The notes under the pieces were generated by a model that worked only from the letters and a program-made list of their open reading frames with translations, was not told the DNA's origin and searched no databases. DNA of 64,000 nt from Methylomonas methanica (GTDB taxonomy: Bacteria; Pseudomonadota; Gammaproteobacteria; Methylococcales; Methylomonadaceae), in the NCBI GenBank assembly GCA_001644045.1, contig LUUF01000077.1:62001-126000 (forward strand), given 5' to 3'. Shown here piece after piece: positions 17,122 to 26,298 of the stretch; position 1 is the first letter of the stretch, and the number at the start of each line of letters is the position of its first letter. Position numbers and translations under genes: made by a program.

Positions 17122-17738
17122 GCAGCAGCGAGCGCCAATACCTGCTAGAGCAGCATCGTCAAACCCTGCTGGCCTGTAGCCGATGTCCGGCCATGATCCG
17201 CCCGGTGGTTAGCGGCCAGCCGGTGTTATCACCCATCTTGCTGATCGGTCAGGCGCCGGGCGACAAGGAAGGTGCGCTCGGCCGGCCGTTTGCCTGGACG
17301 GCGGGTAAGACGATGTTTAAGTGGTTTGCGCAAATCGGGCTGGACGAAGCCAGTTTTCGGGAGCGGGTGTATATGGCGGCAGTGTGCCGCTGCTTTCCGG
17401 GCAAAAATCCCAAAGGCGGCGACCGCGTGCCCAACGCGCAGGAAATCGAACAGTGTGCGGCTTGGCTGCAAGCGGAAGTAGAGCTGTTACAGCCCAAGTT
17501 GATCATCCCGGTCGGTAAGCTGGCGATACAGCAAATGCTGCCGGTCGATAAACTCAGCGACGTCATCGGCGGCCTGCATCGCTTGCAGTTTCAAGGCCAC
17601 GACACCGACGTCATTCCGCTGCCGCATCCGTCCGGCGCCTCCACCTGGCACCGCACCGAGCCGGGCGCCAGTCTGCTGGAAGCGGCCTTGGCAACTATTC
17701 AGGAACATGCCGCCTGGCGACAAGTTTTGGTCGGTTGA
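17118..17738 (+). CDS. Uracil-DNA glycosylase family 4-like protein
   Basis: About 206 residues from a TTG start at 17118 that overlaps the upstream TGA. It contains the iron-sulfur-type N-terminal pair CSRCP, motif 1 as GQAPGDKEGALGRPFAW, the central CRCFPGKNPKGGDRVPN region and the C-terminal HPSGAS motif, all as in the UDG superfamily family 4. It would remove uracil or deaminated bases, generating abasic sites for the exonuclease III encoded just upstream. No good ATG precedes the cysteine motif, so either TTG or an upstream in-frame start is used. Motif 1 differs from the usual GEAPG, so substrate range may differ. Confidence 0.8.
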   Translation: MSSSERQYLLEQHRQTLLACSRCPAMIRPVVSGQPVLSPILLIGQAPGDKEGALGRPFAWTAGKTMFKWFAQIGLDEASFRERVYMAAVCRCFPGKNPKGGDRVPNAQEIEQCAAWLQAEVELLQPKLIIPVGKLAIQQMLPVDKLSDVIGGLHRLQFQGHDTDVIPLPHPSGASTWHRTEPGASLLEAALATIQEHAAWRQVLVG

Positions 17739-17766
17739 TTTTAAGTACCTTCAATGGTTGGTCCTG

Positions 17767-17853
17767 GCGCATAACGTAAAGTTAGCCGGCGCGGAGCCAC
17801 ACTTTTTGGCGGGGAGTTGGCGGAGCATCCGAATTGAACGCCGGGTTAGAAGC
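17767..17853 (-). other. attC-like imperfect palindrome (cassette recombination site) 1
   Basis: Read on the minus strand it begins TTCTAACCCGGCG, overlapping the toxin stop codon, and ends CGTTATGC. The inner arms CCGGCG/CGCCGG pair. This is the layout of an integron attC site: RYYYAAC on the left, GTTRRRY on the right, an imperfect stem, and position at the 3' end of the gene. Each outer box deviates at one position. It shares the string AACGTAAAG and a similar arm with the site at 18444-18531. Confidence 0.55.
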
Positions 17854-18148
17854 TAATGGTACGACCGACCCAGTAACGGGGTTTCCGGGAATTATGTGAA
17901 GTTGCAAAAACGACTATGCCTTCGGCATCTTGTCGGTAGAAAAGCGAGAAAGGAAACCCTTTGAGAAAAACGCGCCTTGTATTTGAAGCGGATGGTGTCC
18001 CTGATAGCGGAAAAGTCAACGCTCGGACAGTTGCTTCTTCGACTGCTTTGTTAAAACGGTCTCCTAAGCCCGGTTGTGCCTCGTTGTAATAAGCGACCTC
18101 AGCAAGAAATTCTTGGCGAGCTTCTGCGACAAAACGTGCTCGTTTCAC
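17846..18148 (-). CDS. RelE/ParE-family toxin
   Basis: A 100-residue toxin of the RelE/ParE superfamily. The fold is indicated by EARQEFLAEVAYYNEAQPGLGDRF, the central RRVFLKGFPFSLFYRQDAEG strand pair and the C-terminal VVFATSHNSRKPRYW. Members either cleave mRNA on the ribosome or poison gyrase; which applies here is not clear. It overlaps the antitoxin gene by four bases, and its stop codon lies inside an attC-like palindrome. A toxin-antitoxin cassette bracketed by such sites is typical of sedentary integrons. Confidence 0.9.
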   Translation of the reverse strand: MKRARFVAEARQEFLAEVAYYNEAQPGLGDRFNKAVEEATVRALTFPLSGTPSASNTRRVFLKGFPFSLFYRQDAEGIVVFATSHNSRKPRYWVGRTISF

Positions 18149-18375
18149 TTAGTCATGCGCCTTGCTTCAGAAAACACATCCTCTGCCGGATAGGTCTGTA
18201 GTTCCCCCCTGTCGAAAGCGGCGGTGCGCTTCTCAATTTCTCGTTCCCACTCTGTTTCGATTTCGGCTAGTGGGGAGTCATGAAGTGACTCAAGAAGAAC
18301 CTCAGCAAGATGTGCTCGCTCTTCAGGCAAAAGTGAACATGCTTGTTTCTCTAACTCGACTAGCAACGCGGACAT
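18145..18375 (-). CDS. Antitoxin, addiction-module component
   Basis: A 76-residue acidic antitoxin of the TIGR02574-type addiction-module family: LLPEERAHLAEVLLESLHD, an ExEWExEIxxR segment and the polar C-terminus DVFSEARRMTK that would wrap the toxin. It precedes and overlaps the toxin gene. A GGAG ribosome site lies upstream of the ATG. It probably also represses its own promoter, as is usual for the family. Confidence 0.88.
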   Translation of the reverse strand: MSALLVELEKQACSLLPEERAHLAEVLLESLHDSPLAEIETEWEREIEKRTAAFDRGELQTYPAEDVFSEARRMTK

Positions 18376-18443
18376 GGTGAATACTCCTTTGGCTGAGGCT
18401 AAGGTACTTTACGCTTGGCGTTCCCCCTTGTCTTGGTTTGGTC

Positions 18444-18531
18444 GCAAACGTAAAGCTGACCGAGCGCGGCAGGGAAAGCAGAAAAATAAAACTGCATTAT
18501 AACCGCGCTCCGGTTGAGCGCGATGTTAGGC
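18444..18531 (-). other. attC-like imperfect palindrome 2
   Basis: On the minus strand it starts with GCCTAAC, a perfect RYYYAAC box. It contains paired arms CCGCGCTC-CGG and CCGAGCGCGG with one bulged base, and ends near CTTTACGTTTGCG, where the GTTRRRY box is degenerate. It lies at the 3' side of the frameshifted minus-strand gene and upstream of the toxin-antitoxin pair, as an attC between two cassettes would. An open frame of 72 codons across it (18399-18617) has no protein character. Confidence 0.6.
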
Positions 18532-18622
18532 AAGATGCGAGATTGCAAGACCTCGTACCCGTGCCTTTCCATAAAGTAACCTGACCACTTTTCCCAATAG
18601 CTTAAAATGCGGCGCAATGCCC

Positions 18623-18647
18623 GTTGGTTATTGCGCCTTACGGCCTT
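18623..18647 (+). repeat. 25-bp perfect inverted repeat, left copy
   Basis: Begins GTTGGTTATTGCGCC. It is the exact reverse complement of 19455-19479. The two copies bracket the frameshifted gene at 18654-19414. A 14-bp direct repeat ATGCGGCGCAATGC lies outside each copy (18607-18620 and 19532-19545). Confidence 0.9.
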
Positions 18648-18653
18648 AAGACC

Positions 18654-19414
18654 TCAGCATAGCTTTCCATACTTTCGATCCCAGTTTCTTAGACCGGGCT
18701 TCAGTTTGACTACCAGACTATCGCTGTATTCTCTCAAACCTTTAGGAGTTTTTATGGATGGATTAAATGCAGTCTGAAATATTACGCTTAATGTTGACCC
18801 ATATATTGCTTTTGCATTATGAAATCGAAAGGTCGCATACCGCCAGTCGGTTACCCTGTTTAATTCAACATGTAAAAGTGGTTGATCTGTTCCAGCGCTA
18901 GGATGAACTGCTTTATGTCTCAACGTTAAGTTTTGTTTTAATACATCTCTCAGGCTTTTGACGTCGGGCGCAGACAGATTGAACCCAATTCGAAGTACTT
19001 CTGCAATCTGCTTATACCTGGCGGTGCCTTTTTTTGCCAAGCATCCACTTGGTCTTTCGGGATTTTTACGTGCTCCTTAACGCTTGCGTAGTAAGCATCT
19101 ATAGCTATACCAGAGGCCATTATTGCTTGCATACCTGACGAGTATTCTTTTTTTAAACATTCACCAATTAATCTGTTGTTCTCCTCCGCCTTGACCAGCA
19201 TGAGTTTTTTGTGGGTAACTTCAGTGGAGATTAAGTGCTTATAGGCAATATTTAGCCAATATGGAGTCATCTCAATTCCCGTTTTTAGTATGACAGGATC
19301 GGCATTCATTTTGCCTTCCTCATCAATGGAAACTGAAAAGCTAGGGATGCTTACCGTATCACCTTTGACAAGAAATACGCCTGGATCTGGCGTTTCTGGT
19401 TTTGAGGTTTCCAA
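18654..19414 (-). pseudogene. Hypothetical protein gene split by a -1 frameshift at an A AAA AAG heptamer
   Basis: Two minus-strand frames overlap: 19414-18950 (154 residues, METSKPETPDPGV...) and a second frame to 18654. The first frame gives sensible sequence to DAWQKK and then nonsense. Shifting -1 at the A7 run (19029-19035) restores a continuous chain, WQKKGTARYKQIAEVLRIGF, for about 253 residues total. The frame at the run reads C AA AAA AAG, that is the A AAA AAG slippery heptamer. So it is a one-base deletion, a sequencing error, or programmed -1 frameshifting. The protein family is not recognised. Perfect 25-bp inverted repeats flank it, and an attC-like site lies on its 3' side. Confidence 0.7.
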
Positions 19415-19454
19415 GTTTTCTCCTCACATAAAACTAACTAGAATTCGGCGGTAC

Positions 19455-19479
19455 AAGGCCGTAAGGCGCAATAACCAAC
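19455..19479 (-). repeat. 25-bp perfect inverted repeat, right copy
   Basis: The exact reverse complement of 18623-18647, beginning AAGGCCGTAAGGCGC on the plus strand. It runs directly into the palindromic REP-like element at 19487-19513. Confidence 0.9.
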
Positions 19480-19486
19480 TTCGTAG

Positions 19487-19513
19487 GGCGCATTAGCGAT
19501 AGCGTAATGCGCC
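19487..19513. repeat. REP-like palindrome
   Basis: GGCGCATTA and TAATGCGCC form a perfect 9-bp stem around GCGATAGCG. Similar 'GTAGGGCGCATTA ... TAATGCGCC' units are common dispersed repeats in gammaproteobacterial genomes. It forms the edge of the inverted-repeat block that ends near 19570, upstream of the efflux operon terminus. Confidence 0.75.
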
Positions 19514-19675
19514 GAATGTTTGAAGGCCAACATGCGGCGCAATGCGGCTACGCCTATTGACGCCCTACGATTTGTCCATACCGATTTACCAAGTAAACGC
19601 CTTGTGTATCCTAATACTTTTTTACCGCCCCGTAGAACTCAATAACCAACGGTCATCACGCCGTATTCTATGTGG

Positions 19676-21070
19676 CTAAGGCCCCGGCGCCAAGTCGGAC
19701 AAATCGGTATTCTGCTCGCTCAACGACCAACCGCCCCCCAAGGCTTTATACAGTTGCACCTGGGCAACCAGGACATCCAAGCGGGCTTGTACCCGGCTGT
19801 TTTCGGTGCTGAGGTAACTGGTCTGGGTGTTTAACAAGGCTTGATAATCGATGGCACCGAGCCGGTAGCGTTCTTGGGAGATGGTGTAAGCCAGGCGGGC
19901 TTGGGCGGCGGCGGTTTCCAATGCCGTTAGGCGGCGGCTGGAGTTGTTGTAAATGGCGGCGGCGTCTTCGACTTCTTTGAAAGCGGTCAGTACGGTTTTC
20001 CGATAAATTTCCGCCAACTCCGCGTTCGCGGCCAGCGCATTGCTTAACGCACCTGCCAAACGGCCGCCTTGAAACAAGGGTTGGGTCAAGCCGGCGGCCA
20101 GCGTCGCGGCGACTCCAGCCGGTTGCGGGTTGGCTAATACGCTGCCTAGGCTAAGTTGCAGTTTGGGGTAAAACGCGGCGCGGGCCACGGCGATGTCGGC
20201 ATTGGCGGCGATTAATTGCATTTCCACCTGACCGATGTCGGGCCGGCGTTGCAGCAGCGTGGCCGGTTGCTCGGCGGCGATGCCGGGTACGGCAAGTTCC
20301 GCGAAAAGTACCGGTTCTAAGGCCAGATGTTGCGGGGGATGACCGAGCAGTATCGCCAGGCTGTTTTCCGCCAGCGTTTGCTGTTGCATCAATAAATCCA
20401 GGCTGGCGCGGGCATTGGCTTGCGCGGTGCGCTGTTGCGCCACTTCCAGTTCATAAGCCGCGCCGGAGCGTTGCCGGGCTTCGATGATGGTCAAAATCGC
20501 GTTGACGGTGTCCAGGAAATCGCTGGCGATTTGCCGACGCTCCTGGATTGCCAACAGGTTGAAATAAGCCTGACCGACATCCGCCATTACAACCAGTTGC
20601 AGGGCGTCGCGGGCGAAGATTTGGCTGAGCATCAGCGCAGTGCCGGCATCGCGTCGGGCGCGGTTGGCGCCCCATAAATCCACTTCGTAGGCGATGTCGA
20701 TTTGGCCGCTGCTTTGTTGGCTATCGGTTTTATTGTTCCGGCTGTCGCTGAAATCGCCGCTCAAGGAAGCCGCCGGCCACAGTCCGGCGCCGGCAATTTT
20801 CGCTTGGGCGCGGGCTTGTTCGACCCGTTGACGGGCGGCGGCCAGATCGTTGTTGTAGGTCAAGGCTTCGCGCATCAAGCGGTTAAGCTGATTGCTGGCA
20901 AAGGCCTGCCACCATTGCGGGTCGACGGTAGCCGAGGCGGATTGCGCGGGTTCGTGCCATTGCGCTGGGGTTTCGACGACGGGGCGCTGGTAGTCGGTAA
21001 GCAAATTGCAGCCGGTCGAGAAACTCAGCAGGGCAGCGGCGAATAAGCGATAGGGAATCTGCATCATCAT
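19676..21070 (-). CDS. NodT/OprM-type outer-membrane efflux lipoprotein
   Basis: A 464-residue TolC-superfamily channel protein. The N-terminus [21 protein letters not shown] ends in a lipobox, so it is an acylated outer-membrane protein. Two repeats of the outer-membrane efflux family follow, with long Ala/Gln/Arg-rich helices, LLQRRPDIGQVEMQL in the middle and YRLGAIDYQALLNTQTSYL near the C-terminus, all typical of NodT/OprM. It is the last gene of a macA-macB-channel operon, overlapping the MacB gene by four bases. It provides the exit duct for the MacAB pump. Confidence 0.93.
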   Translation of the reverse strand: MMMQIPYRLFAAALLSFSTGCNLLTDYQRPVVETPAQWHEPAQSASATVDPQWWQAFASNQLNRLMREALTYNNDLAAARQRVEQARAQAKIAGAGLWPAASLSGDFSDSRNNKTDSQQSSGQIDIAYEVDLWGANRARRDAGTALMLSQIFARDALQLVVMADVGQAYFNLLAIQERRQIASDFLDTVNAILTIIEARQRSGAAYELEVAQQRTAQANARASLDLLMQQQTLAENSLAILLGHPPQHLALEPVLFAELAVPGIAAEQPATLLQRRPDIGQVEMQLIAANADIAVARAAFYPKLQLSLGSVLANPQPAGVAATLAAGLTQPLFQGGRLAGALSNALAANAELAEIYRKTVLTAFKEVEDAAAIYNNSSRRLTALETAAAQARLAYTISQERYRLGAIDYQALLNTQTSYLSTENSRVQARLDVLVAQVQLYKALGGGWSLSEQNTDLSDLAPGP

Positions 21071-23004
21071 TCCGCCGCCAAGGCCACGACGGGGTCCAGG
21101 TGCGCCGCCTTTCGGGCCGGCAAATAGCCGAACAGCAAGCCGGTGCCGAAGGCGCAGGAAAAAGCCAGGATCGCCGGCAGCGGCGAAAACAATACCGCCA
21201 TTTCAAAATACTTCAGGACATAGCCGGCCGCAAAGCCCAGCAGCACACCCAGCAAACCGCCCAAGGTGCAGACCACGGCGGCTTCGGTATTGAATTGTAG
21301 CAAAATGTCGCGACGGCGGGCGCCGGTGGCGATGCGGATGCCGATCTCCCGGGTGCGTTCGGTGACGCTGACCAGCATGATATTCATCACACCGATACCG
21401 CCGACCAGCAAGGAAATCGCCGCGACGATGCCCAGCATTAAGGTAAAAGTGTTCTGAGTTTCGGTGGCCGATTCGATGATAGAAGCCATGTTGCGGATGC
21501 GAAAGTCCTCGCTCTGGTGGCGTGAAACCAGTAGGTCGGTAATGGCTTGCTGCGTGGCGTCGATCTGCGATACATCCTTCACCCGCACCGTAATGCCGCC
21601 CAGATATTTCTGGCCGAACAGCCGAATCAGTCCGGTGCTGATCGGCACGAACACCGCATCGTCGCGGTCGCTACCCTGGGCGTCGGCACCCTTGGCGGCC
21701 ATCACGCCGATCACTTCGAAGGGGATATTGCCGATCATCACATAGCGGCCGATCGGGTCTTCGCCTTCGACGAACAACAGTTTGCGTACCGTTTCGCCCA
21801 GCACCATCACCGGCGCATAGCGGCGTTGGTCACGCTCGTCGAAGAAGTCGCCGCTGCCTACCGGCCAATCGCGCACTTGCGGCATGCTGGAAGCCACGCC
21901 TTGCACGCTAGTCGAGTAATCGATGCTGCCGTAGCGTACCGTCAAGCGGCTGCTGCGTTCCGGCGAAGACCATTCCACGTTGTCCAGTTCGGCAATCGCG
22001 TCGGCATCGGCCGGCACCAAGGTGGCGACATCGCCACCGCCGCGAAAGCCTGGAATGCCGGGGCGGATTGACAGGATGTTGGTGCCCATCGCCCGCATTT
22101 GCTCCAGCACTTTTTCCTGGCTACCTTGGCCGACTGCCAACATGGTGACCACGGCGGCGACACCAATGACGATGCCCAAAAGGGTCAGCGCGGTGCGGAA
22201 GAGGTTGGCGCGCAGGGAGCGTAGCGCGGTTTTCGCGGCTTCGGCCAATTCAGCTAGCAAGCCGGCCGCGCCGATGCCGCGATGCGTAGGCGGTGCTAGC
22301 CGTTGCCCGCTGCGATTAGCGATGCCGTCGCTGACGATTTTACCGTCGGCGATATGAATGACTCGCTGGGCGTGCGCGGCGACTTTATCGTCGTGGGTGA
22401 TCAATAAAATGGTGCGGCCTTCCTGATGCAGGGCTTTTAACAGGGACATCACTTCCGTGCCGCTCTGGCTGTCCAGCGCGCCGGTGGGTTCGTCGGCCAG
22501 AATCACCGGTGGATCGTTCATCAGGGCGCGGGCGATCGCGACCCGTTGCTGTTGGCCGCCGGAGAGTTGCATCGGTTTATGTTCGCTGCGGTCGGTCAAG
22601 CCCAGTTTGGCGAGTAATTGCAATGCGCGTTGCCGGCGCTCGGCTTTGCCCAGGCCTGCGTACAGGGCGGGAATTTCGATATTTTCGGCGGCGCTGGCGT
22701 TATTCAACAGGTTGTAACGTTGGAACACAAAACCAAAGCTTTCCCGCCGCAGTTCCGCGAGTTGGTCCGGGTCCAAATCCGCGACGTCCCGGCCCAGCAC
22801 CCGGTAGCTGCCGACATCAGCTTTATCCAGACAGCCGATCAGATTCATCAGCGTCGATTTGCCGGAACCGGACTGACCAATGATCGCGACGAATTCACCG
22901 GGCCAAATAGTCAGCGAGACGTCGTCCAGCGCGCGGACAATGGTGTCGCCGTTCGGGTAAAAACGCTGAATATTTTGCAGTTCCAGCAGGGGCAGAGCGC
23001 TCAT
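21067..23004 (-). CDS. macB: MacB-type ABC efflux ATPase/permease
   Basis: A 645-residue protein with an N-terminal ABC ATPase domain (Walker [10 protein letters not shown] near residue 40, signature [15 protein letters not shown], Walker [13 protein letters not shown]), then a MacB periplasmic core between the first and second helix of a four-helix FtsX-type membrane part. This mechanotransmission transporter pushes substrates from the periplasm through an outer-membrane channel. Known MacAB substrates include macrolides, lipopeptides and siderophores. It overlaps macA upstream and the channel gene downstream. Confidence 0.95.
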   Translation of the reverse strand: MSALPLLELQNIQRFYPNGDTIVRALDDVSLTIWPGEFVAIIGQSGSGKSTLMNLIGCLDKADVGSYRVLGRDVADLDPDQLAELRRESFGFVFQRYNLLNNASAAENIEIPALYAGLGKAERRQRALQLLAKLGLTDRSEHKPMQLSGGQQQRVAIARALMNDPPVILADEPTGALDSQSGTEVMSLLKALHQEGRTILLITHDDKVAAHAQRVIHIADGKIVSDGIANRSGQRLAPPTHRGIGAAGLLAELAEAAKTALRSLRANLFRTALTLLGIVIGVAAVVTMLAVGQGSQEKVLEQMRAMGTNILSIRPGIPGFRGGGDVATLVPADADAIAELDNVEWSSPERSSRLTVRYGSIDYSTSVQGVASSMPQVRDWPVGSGDFFDERDQRRYAPVMVLGETVRKLLFVEGEDPIGRYVMIGNIPFEVIGVMAAKGADAQGSDRDDAVFVPISTGLIRLFGQKYLGGITVRVKDVSQIDATQQAITDLLVSRHQSEDFRIRNMASIIESATETQNTFTLMLGIVAAISLLVGGIGVMNIMLVSVTERTREIGIRIATGARRRDILLQFNTEAAVVCTLGGLLGVLLGFAAGYVLKYFEMAVLFSPLPAILAFSCAFGTGLLFGYLPARKAAHLDPVVALAAE

Positions 23005-24209
23005 AGTCTGGGCACTCCGGCGCCGGGGTAGCCCTGATTGTTTCTGCGATTTTTAGCCTTGTCGTCCGTGCCTGAGTTGACTTGCAGCCGGTCGCCGACC
23101 GCCAGGCCTTCCAACACTTGTGCAAATCGCCGGGTTCTCAAGCCGATTTGGACGGTTTTATCCTGTACGCCTTGTTCGGTAAGGACTTTGACTTGGTAAG
23201 CGTGGCCGCTGGCGTTATCTGCCTTGCGTTGGCGCGGCCCCAATGCGTTCACAGGAATCAGCGGCACTTGTTCGGCCTTGCCCAGCACGAAAAACATCTG
23301 CGTGCTCATGCCTGTCATCAATTGCCGGTCGCGGTTATCGACATCGACCAACACGTTGTACAGCACCACGTTATTGATCACTTCCGGTGTCGGCAAAATC
23401 TGCCGGACCGTGCCTTGCCAGCGCCGTTCGCCGGAACCCAGCGTGGTGAAATACACCGGCATGTCCGAACGCAAGCGCATCACATCGGCCTCAGCCACCT
23501 GAGCGCGCACCGTCATCGTATCCAGCTTGGCCAGTTGCAGGATGGTGGGGGTGGTTTGGTTGGCGTTTAAGGTTTGGCCTTCGCGGGCTTTCTGATCGAC
23601 CATGGTGCCGTCCATCGACGCAAAGATTTTGGTAAAACCCAGGTTGGTCTTGTCGCCGTTTAAGGTCGATTGCACTTGTTCGATTTGTGCTTGCAGCGAT
23701 TCGGCGGTGGCCTTGGCGTTTTTTAAGGTGAACTCGCTGTTCTGAAAGTCCTGGACGCTGATGCCCTTGCTTTGCAGCAACTCGCGGTTGCGGTCGTATT
23801 GTTGCTGAGCGAATACCACTTGGGCTTGCTGGCCGGTCAATTGCGCCTGTAAGTTTTTGATATTGGCTTCGTCGGCTGCCACTCTTGCCGCATAAATGCG
23901 CGGGTCGATCTGTGCCAGCAATTCGCCGGCTTGGACGTTATCGCCAATCTTGACGTAAATCTTTTGCAGTTGGCCGGTGACTTGAGCACCGACATCCACG
24001 TATTCCTTGGGCTCCAGCTTGCCTTGGGCGGTGACGTTTTCTTCCAGATCGCCCAGCGTCACTTCTATGCTATCGGTTTTGTCCTGATCGGCGCGTTTTG
24101 GCTGTTTTGCAAAATACCAAGCACCGACGGCGACCGCGATAAGCAGTAAAAACAGGGCAAGCCAGCGCAGACGCTGGCGGTTTGACGATGAAGCGGGGGA
24201 TTGCGGCAT
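23001..24209 (-). CDS. macA: MacA-type periplasmic adaptor
   Basis: A 402-residue membrane fusion protein. A short cytoplasmic N-terminus and a single helix (RLRWLALFLLLIAVAVGAWYF, about 13-33) anchor it. The lipoyl motif (YVDVGAQVTGQLQKIYVKIGDNV), a long alpha-helical hairpin and a beta-barrel follow, and the C-terminal membrane-proximal domain ends in a basic tail. It connects MacB to the outer-membrane channel and stimulates its ATPase. It is the first gene of the operon, and its stop overlaps the macB start. Confidence 0.94.
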   Translation of the reverse strand: MPQSPASSSNRQRLRWLALFLLLIAVAVGAWYFAKQPKRADQDKTDSIEVTLGDLEENVTAQGKLEPKEYVDVGAQVTGQLQKIYVKIGDNVQAGELLAQIDPRIYAARVAADEANIKNLQAQLTGQQAQVVFAQQQYDRNRELLQSKGISVQDFQNSEFTLKNAKATAESLQAQIEQVQSTLNGDKTNLGFTKIFASMDGTMVDQKAREGQTLNANQTTPTILQLAKLDTMTVRAQVAEADVMRLRSDMPVYFTTLGSGERRWQGTVRQILPTPEVINNVVLYNVLVDVDNRDRQLMTGMSTQMFFVLGKAEQVPLIPVNALGPRQRKADNASGHAYQVKVLTEQGVQDKTVQIGLRTRRFAQVLEGLAVGDRLQVNSGTDDKAKNRRNNQGYPGAGVPRL

Positions 24210-24497
24210 GGCAATAATCTATGTCTACTTTAGGGTTGCGGATAGTTTCCCGACCAGCAGTAGTGGCGATGGCTTCGACAGCGGTATGTGGGGGCTATGC
24301 GGCCTCAATCCGGCGAAATTCACCGGGTTAACGCCGCATTTGGAATTAGCCGGCAGTGTATTATTTGCCACTTTGCTTGGCAAGCCGGCAAGCCTTCCAG
24401 AAAGGTAAAGCTTGGTAAAGTTTGATTAGCGTGTGTTTGCCTACATGCAGATTAATGTGAAAGCTTTAGGAAAAATCTCTAATAACTCCCTCATCCT

Positions 24498-24522
24498 AGC
24501 CTTCTCCCGCCGGGAGAAGGCT
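24498..24522. terminator. Perfect 11-bp hairpin downstream of the PLD-family gene
   Basis: AGCCTTCTCCC and GGGAGAAGGCT pair perfectly around GCC. It lies 26 bases past the stop of the minus-strand PLD gene, in the otherwise featureless 338-base gap before macA. The flank TCATCCT on the left resembles the dispersed 'CTCTCCCC-AGCCCTCTCC' repeat at 7470-7500. It may be a repeat doubling as a terminator. Confidence 0.6.
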
Positions 24523-24547
24523 ATTACTTTAATTCTTAGAGGTCCCT

Positions 24548-26197
24548 TTAGGCAAAGAATGCCAACCGCGCCGCCTCCCGCTCGCCGCCGTCGAAAAAGC
24601 GCAAAGCCCATTGGTCGGTGGCGTCCAGAAAGCCGGCTTTGGGATCGGTTTTTTGCTGTTTGGCTATCCAACTGACATAGTCGCGGAAATAGTAATGGTC
24701 GAACATACGCATGAACTCGCCCAAATAAACATCGGCGACCGCTGTATCGCCGACAATGAATAGCTGGTTTTCGTCGTTGAACTTGCAGGAGTTGGTGCTG
24801 AAGTTGGCCGAGCCGGTGACGACCAATGGGTTTTCCGAGAGCGGGTCTACCAGCAGGATTTTGGTATGCACGTGTACGCCGGCATGATGCTTGGATTCGG
24901 CCAGCAGTCGGCCTTGCCAAACTTCCAGGATGGATTTGTCGTCGATGGCGGCGCTGGCCGCCAGCTGGGTGTTGGGCGCATCGTGCAAGGCTTTACCTAC
25001 CACGCCGCTGGTGTTCAACAAACCCAATACGTGCGCAGGCGCTGCTGCCAGGGCCGTTTCCAGTTCGTCATGCATCGCAAACGGCGCGGTAAAACAAATC
25101 AAGCGTTTGCTTGCCGTCACCCATTCCGCGCATTCGCTGATGGCTTCGGTGGATTTGCGCGGGCTTAGCACAAGATGCGAACCCGCGGATTTATCCGCCG
25201 GCGGTTGGGTTAAACCCATCACTACTTTCCGGGAGTCGGCACCCGGCAGGCTGGGGGTTTTCCAGACGGTTTGATGCCAATCGAAATATTGTTTGGCGGC
25301 TGTGGCATCGCTTATCACGTGGCCGACGTTGGATTGTCCGTAAATCGCGCTATCGGTGAAATTGGTGGAGCCGGACCACACCGAAACCGGTTTTCCCTTG
25401 CTGTCGCTGAGCACCATGAATTTGTTATGCGAGATATTCAAGCCGGCGCCGGTGCGGGCCTTGCAGACGCTTTTTAATCCGTATTTTTTGATCTGCGGTA
25501 GCGCGTCGAGCGAGGGGCCATCGCCCTTGCTGTCCAGCAAGCCGTCGTACAGAATTTCCAGTTTAACCTTGCGCAGCTTGGCGCGTTTCAAAGCCTGGAA
25601 AAACGCGTCCTTGGCAAATTCGTATAAAAATAAATGCAGACCCTGTTTGGCTTTGGCCGCGTCGATATAGGCGATCAGGGCTTCTTCCAGGCCGCGCGAT
25701 AGCCAGCGGCGCGCGTTTTCATCGACAATTTCGCCGGCCGGTAAATTAGGAAAGCGCGACGCAAAAGCCTGGCTGGCGGCGGCGCTGCGGTTGAAATGCA
25801 CGGCGTGTCCCTTTGTGCCGATGGCGGCTGGTTGTTCGCAATTGACTTGCACTGCAACCGACTCGAATGTCTTTAATGCGCCCGCTTTGCCCGTCAGCGC
25901 ATGAATGGTGTAGGTGTAATTACGGCCGGGTTTGGCGGTGTAATCGCCCCAATGAAATTTCTGGATCGGGTGATAGCGGCTGCTGACGCTGTAGCCATCG
26001 TCACCGGGCAGGTCGAAGCGCTTTAAGCCGCGCAGCCAGGTCACTTCGCCGTTTTCATGGTCTTCGCGACGGATAGCGAAGCCGAGTAAGCCGCTGCAAT
26101 AGGCTTTGGGGCAGGTAAATGCCAACAGCACCACGTAAGTGCCGGCGATCGCTCTGACTTGCAAACCGTTGGGGCTGATTTCGATTTTGCTACGCAT
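24548..26197 (-). CDS. Phospholipase D-superfamily protein
   Basis: A 549-residue protein with two PLD-type catalytic motifs: HNKFMVLSD followed by SGSTNFT, and HTKILLVDP followed by TGSANFS. Each pair contains the HxK and the Asn/Ser of the HKD active site; the first has one extra residue between Lys and Asp. An N-terminal beta-rich domain (about 1-120, from ISPNGLQVRAIAGTYVVLLAF) precedes them. No signal peptide is visible. It may act as nuclease, phospholipase or phosphotransferase. The start at 26197 has a GGAG ribosome site; in-frame codons extending upstream to 26293 look non-coding. An RNase T2 gene lies directly upstream. Confidence 0.82.
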   Translation of the reverse strand: MRSKIEISPNGLQVRAIAGTYVVLLAFTCPKAYCSGLLGFAIRREDHENGEVTWLRGLKRFDLPGDDGYSVSSRYHPIQKFHWGDYTAKPGRNYTYTIHALTGKAGALKTFESVAVQVNCEQPAAIGTKGHAVHFNRSAAASQAFASRFPNLPAGEIVDENARRWLSRGLEEALIAYIDAAKAKQGLHLFLYEFAKDAFFQALKRAKLRKVKLEILYDGLLDSKGDGPSLDALPQIKKYGLKSVCKARTGAGLNISHNKFMVLSDSKGKPVSVWSGSTNFTDSAIYGQSNVGHVISDATAAKQYFDWHQTVWKTPSLPGADSRKVVMGLTQPPADKSAGSHLVLSPRKSTEAISECAEWVTASKRLICFTAPFAMHDELETALAAAPAHVLGLLNTSGVVGKALHDAPNTQLAASAAIDDKSILEVWQGRLLAESKHHAGVHVHTKILLVDPLSENPLVVTGSANFSTNSCKFNDENQLFIVGDTAVADVYLGEFMRMFDHYYFRDYVSWIAKQQKTDPKAGFLDATDQWALRFFDGGEREAARLAFFA

Positions 26198-26298
26198 GGC
26201 CGTCTCCGTATAGATAGAGTGGATAGCGAGTATAGGTCTTTTATCCCTAAGATTGTGGCCTTGCCGTGCCGAAAAAATTAACGGCAAGGTCAACGCGG

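Noticed and set aside
18399-18617. Open frame of 72 codons on the minus strand
   Set aside because: It runs across the attC-like palindrome 2 and REP sequence and shows no protein-like composition or ribosome site.
17767-19545. Insertion sequence or transposase in the repeat-bracketed patch
   Set aside because: No transposase or integrase motifs are seen in either frame of the enclosed gene, so no IS is called.
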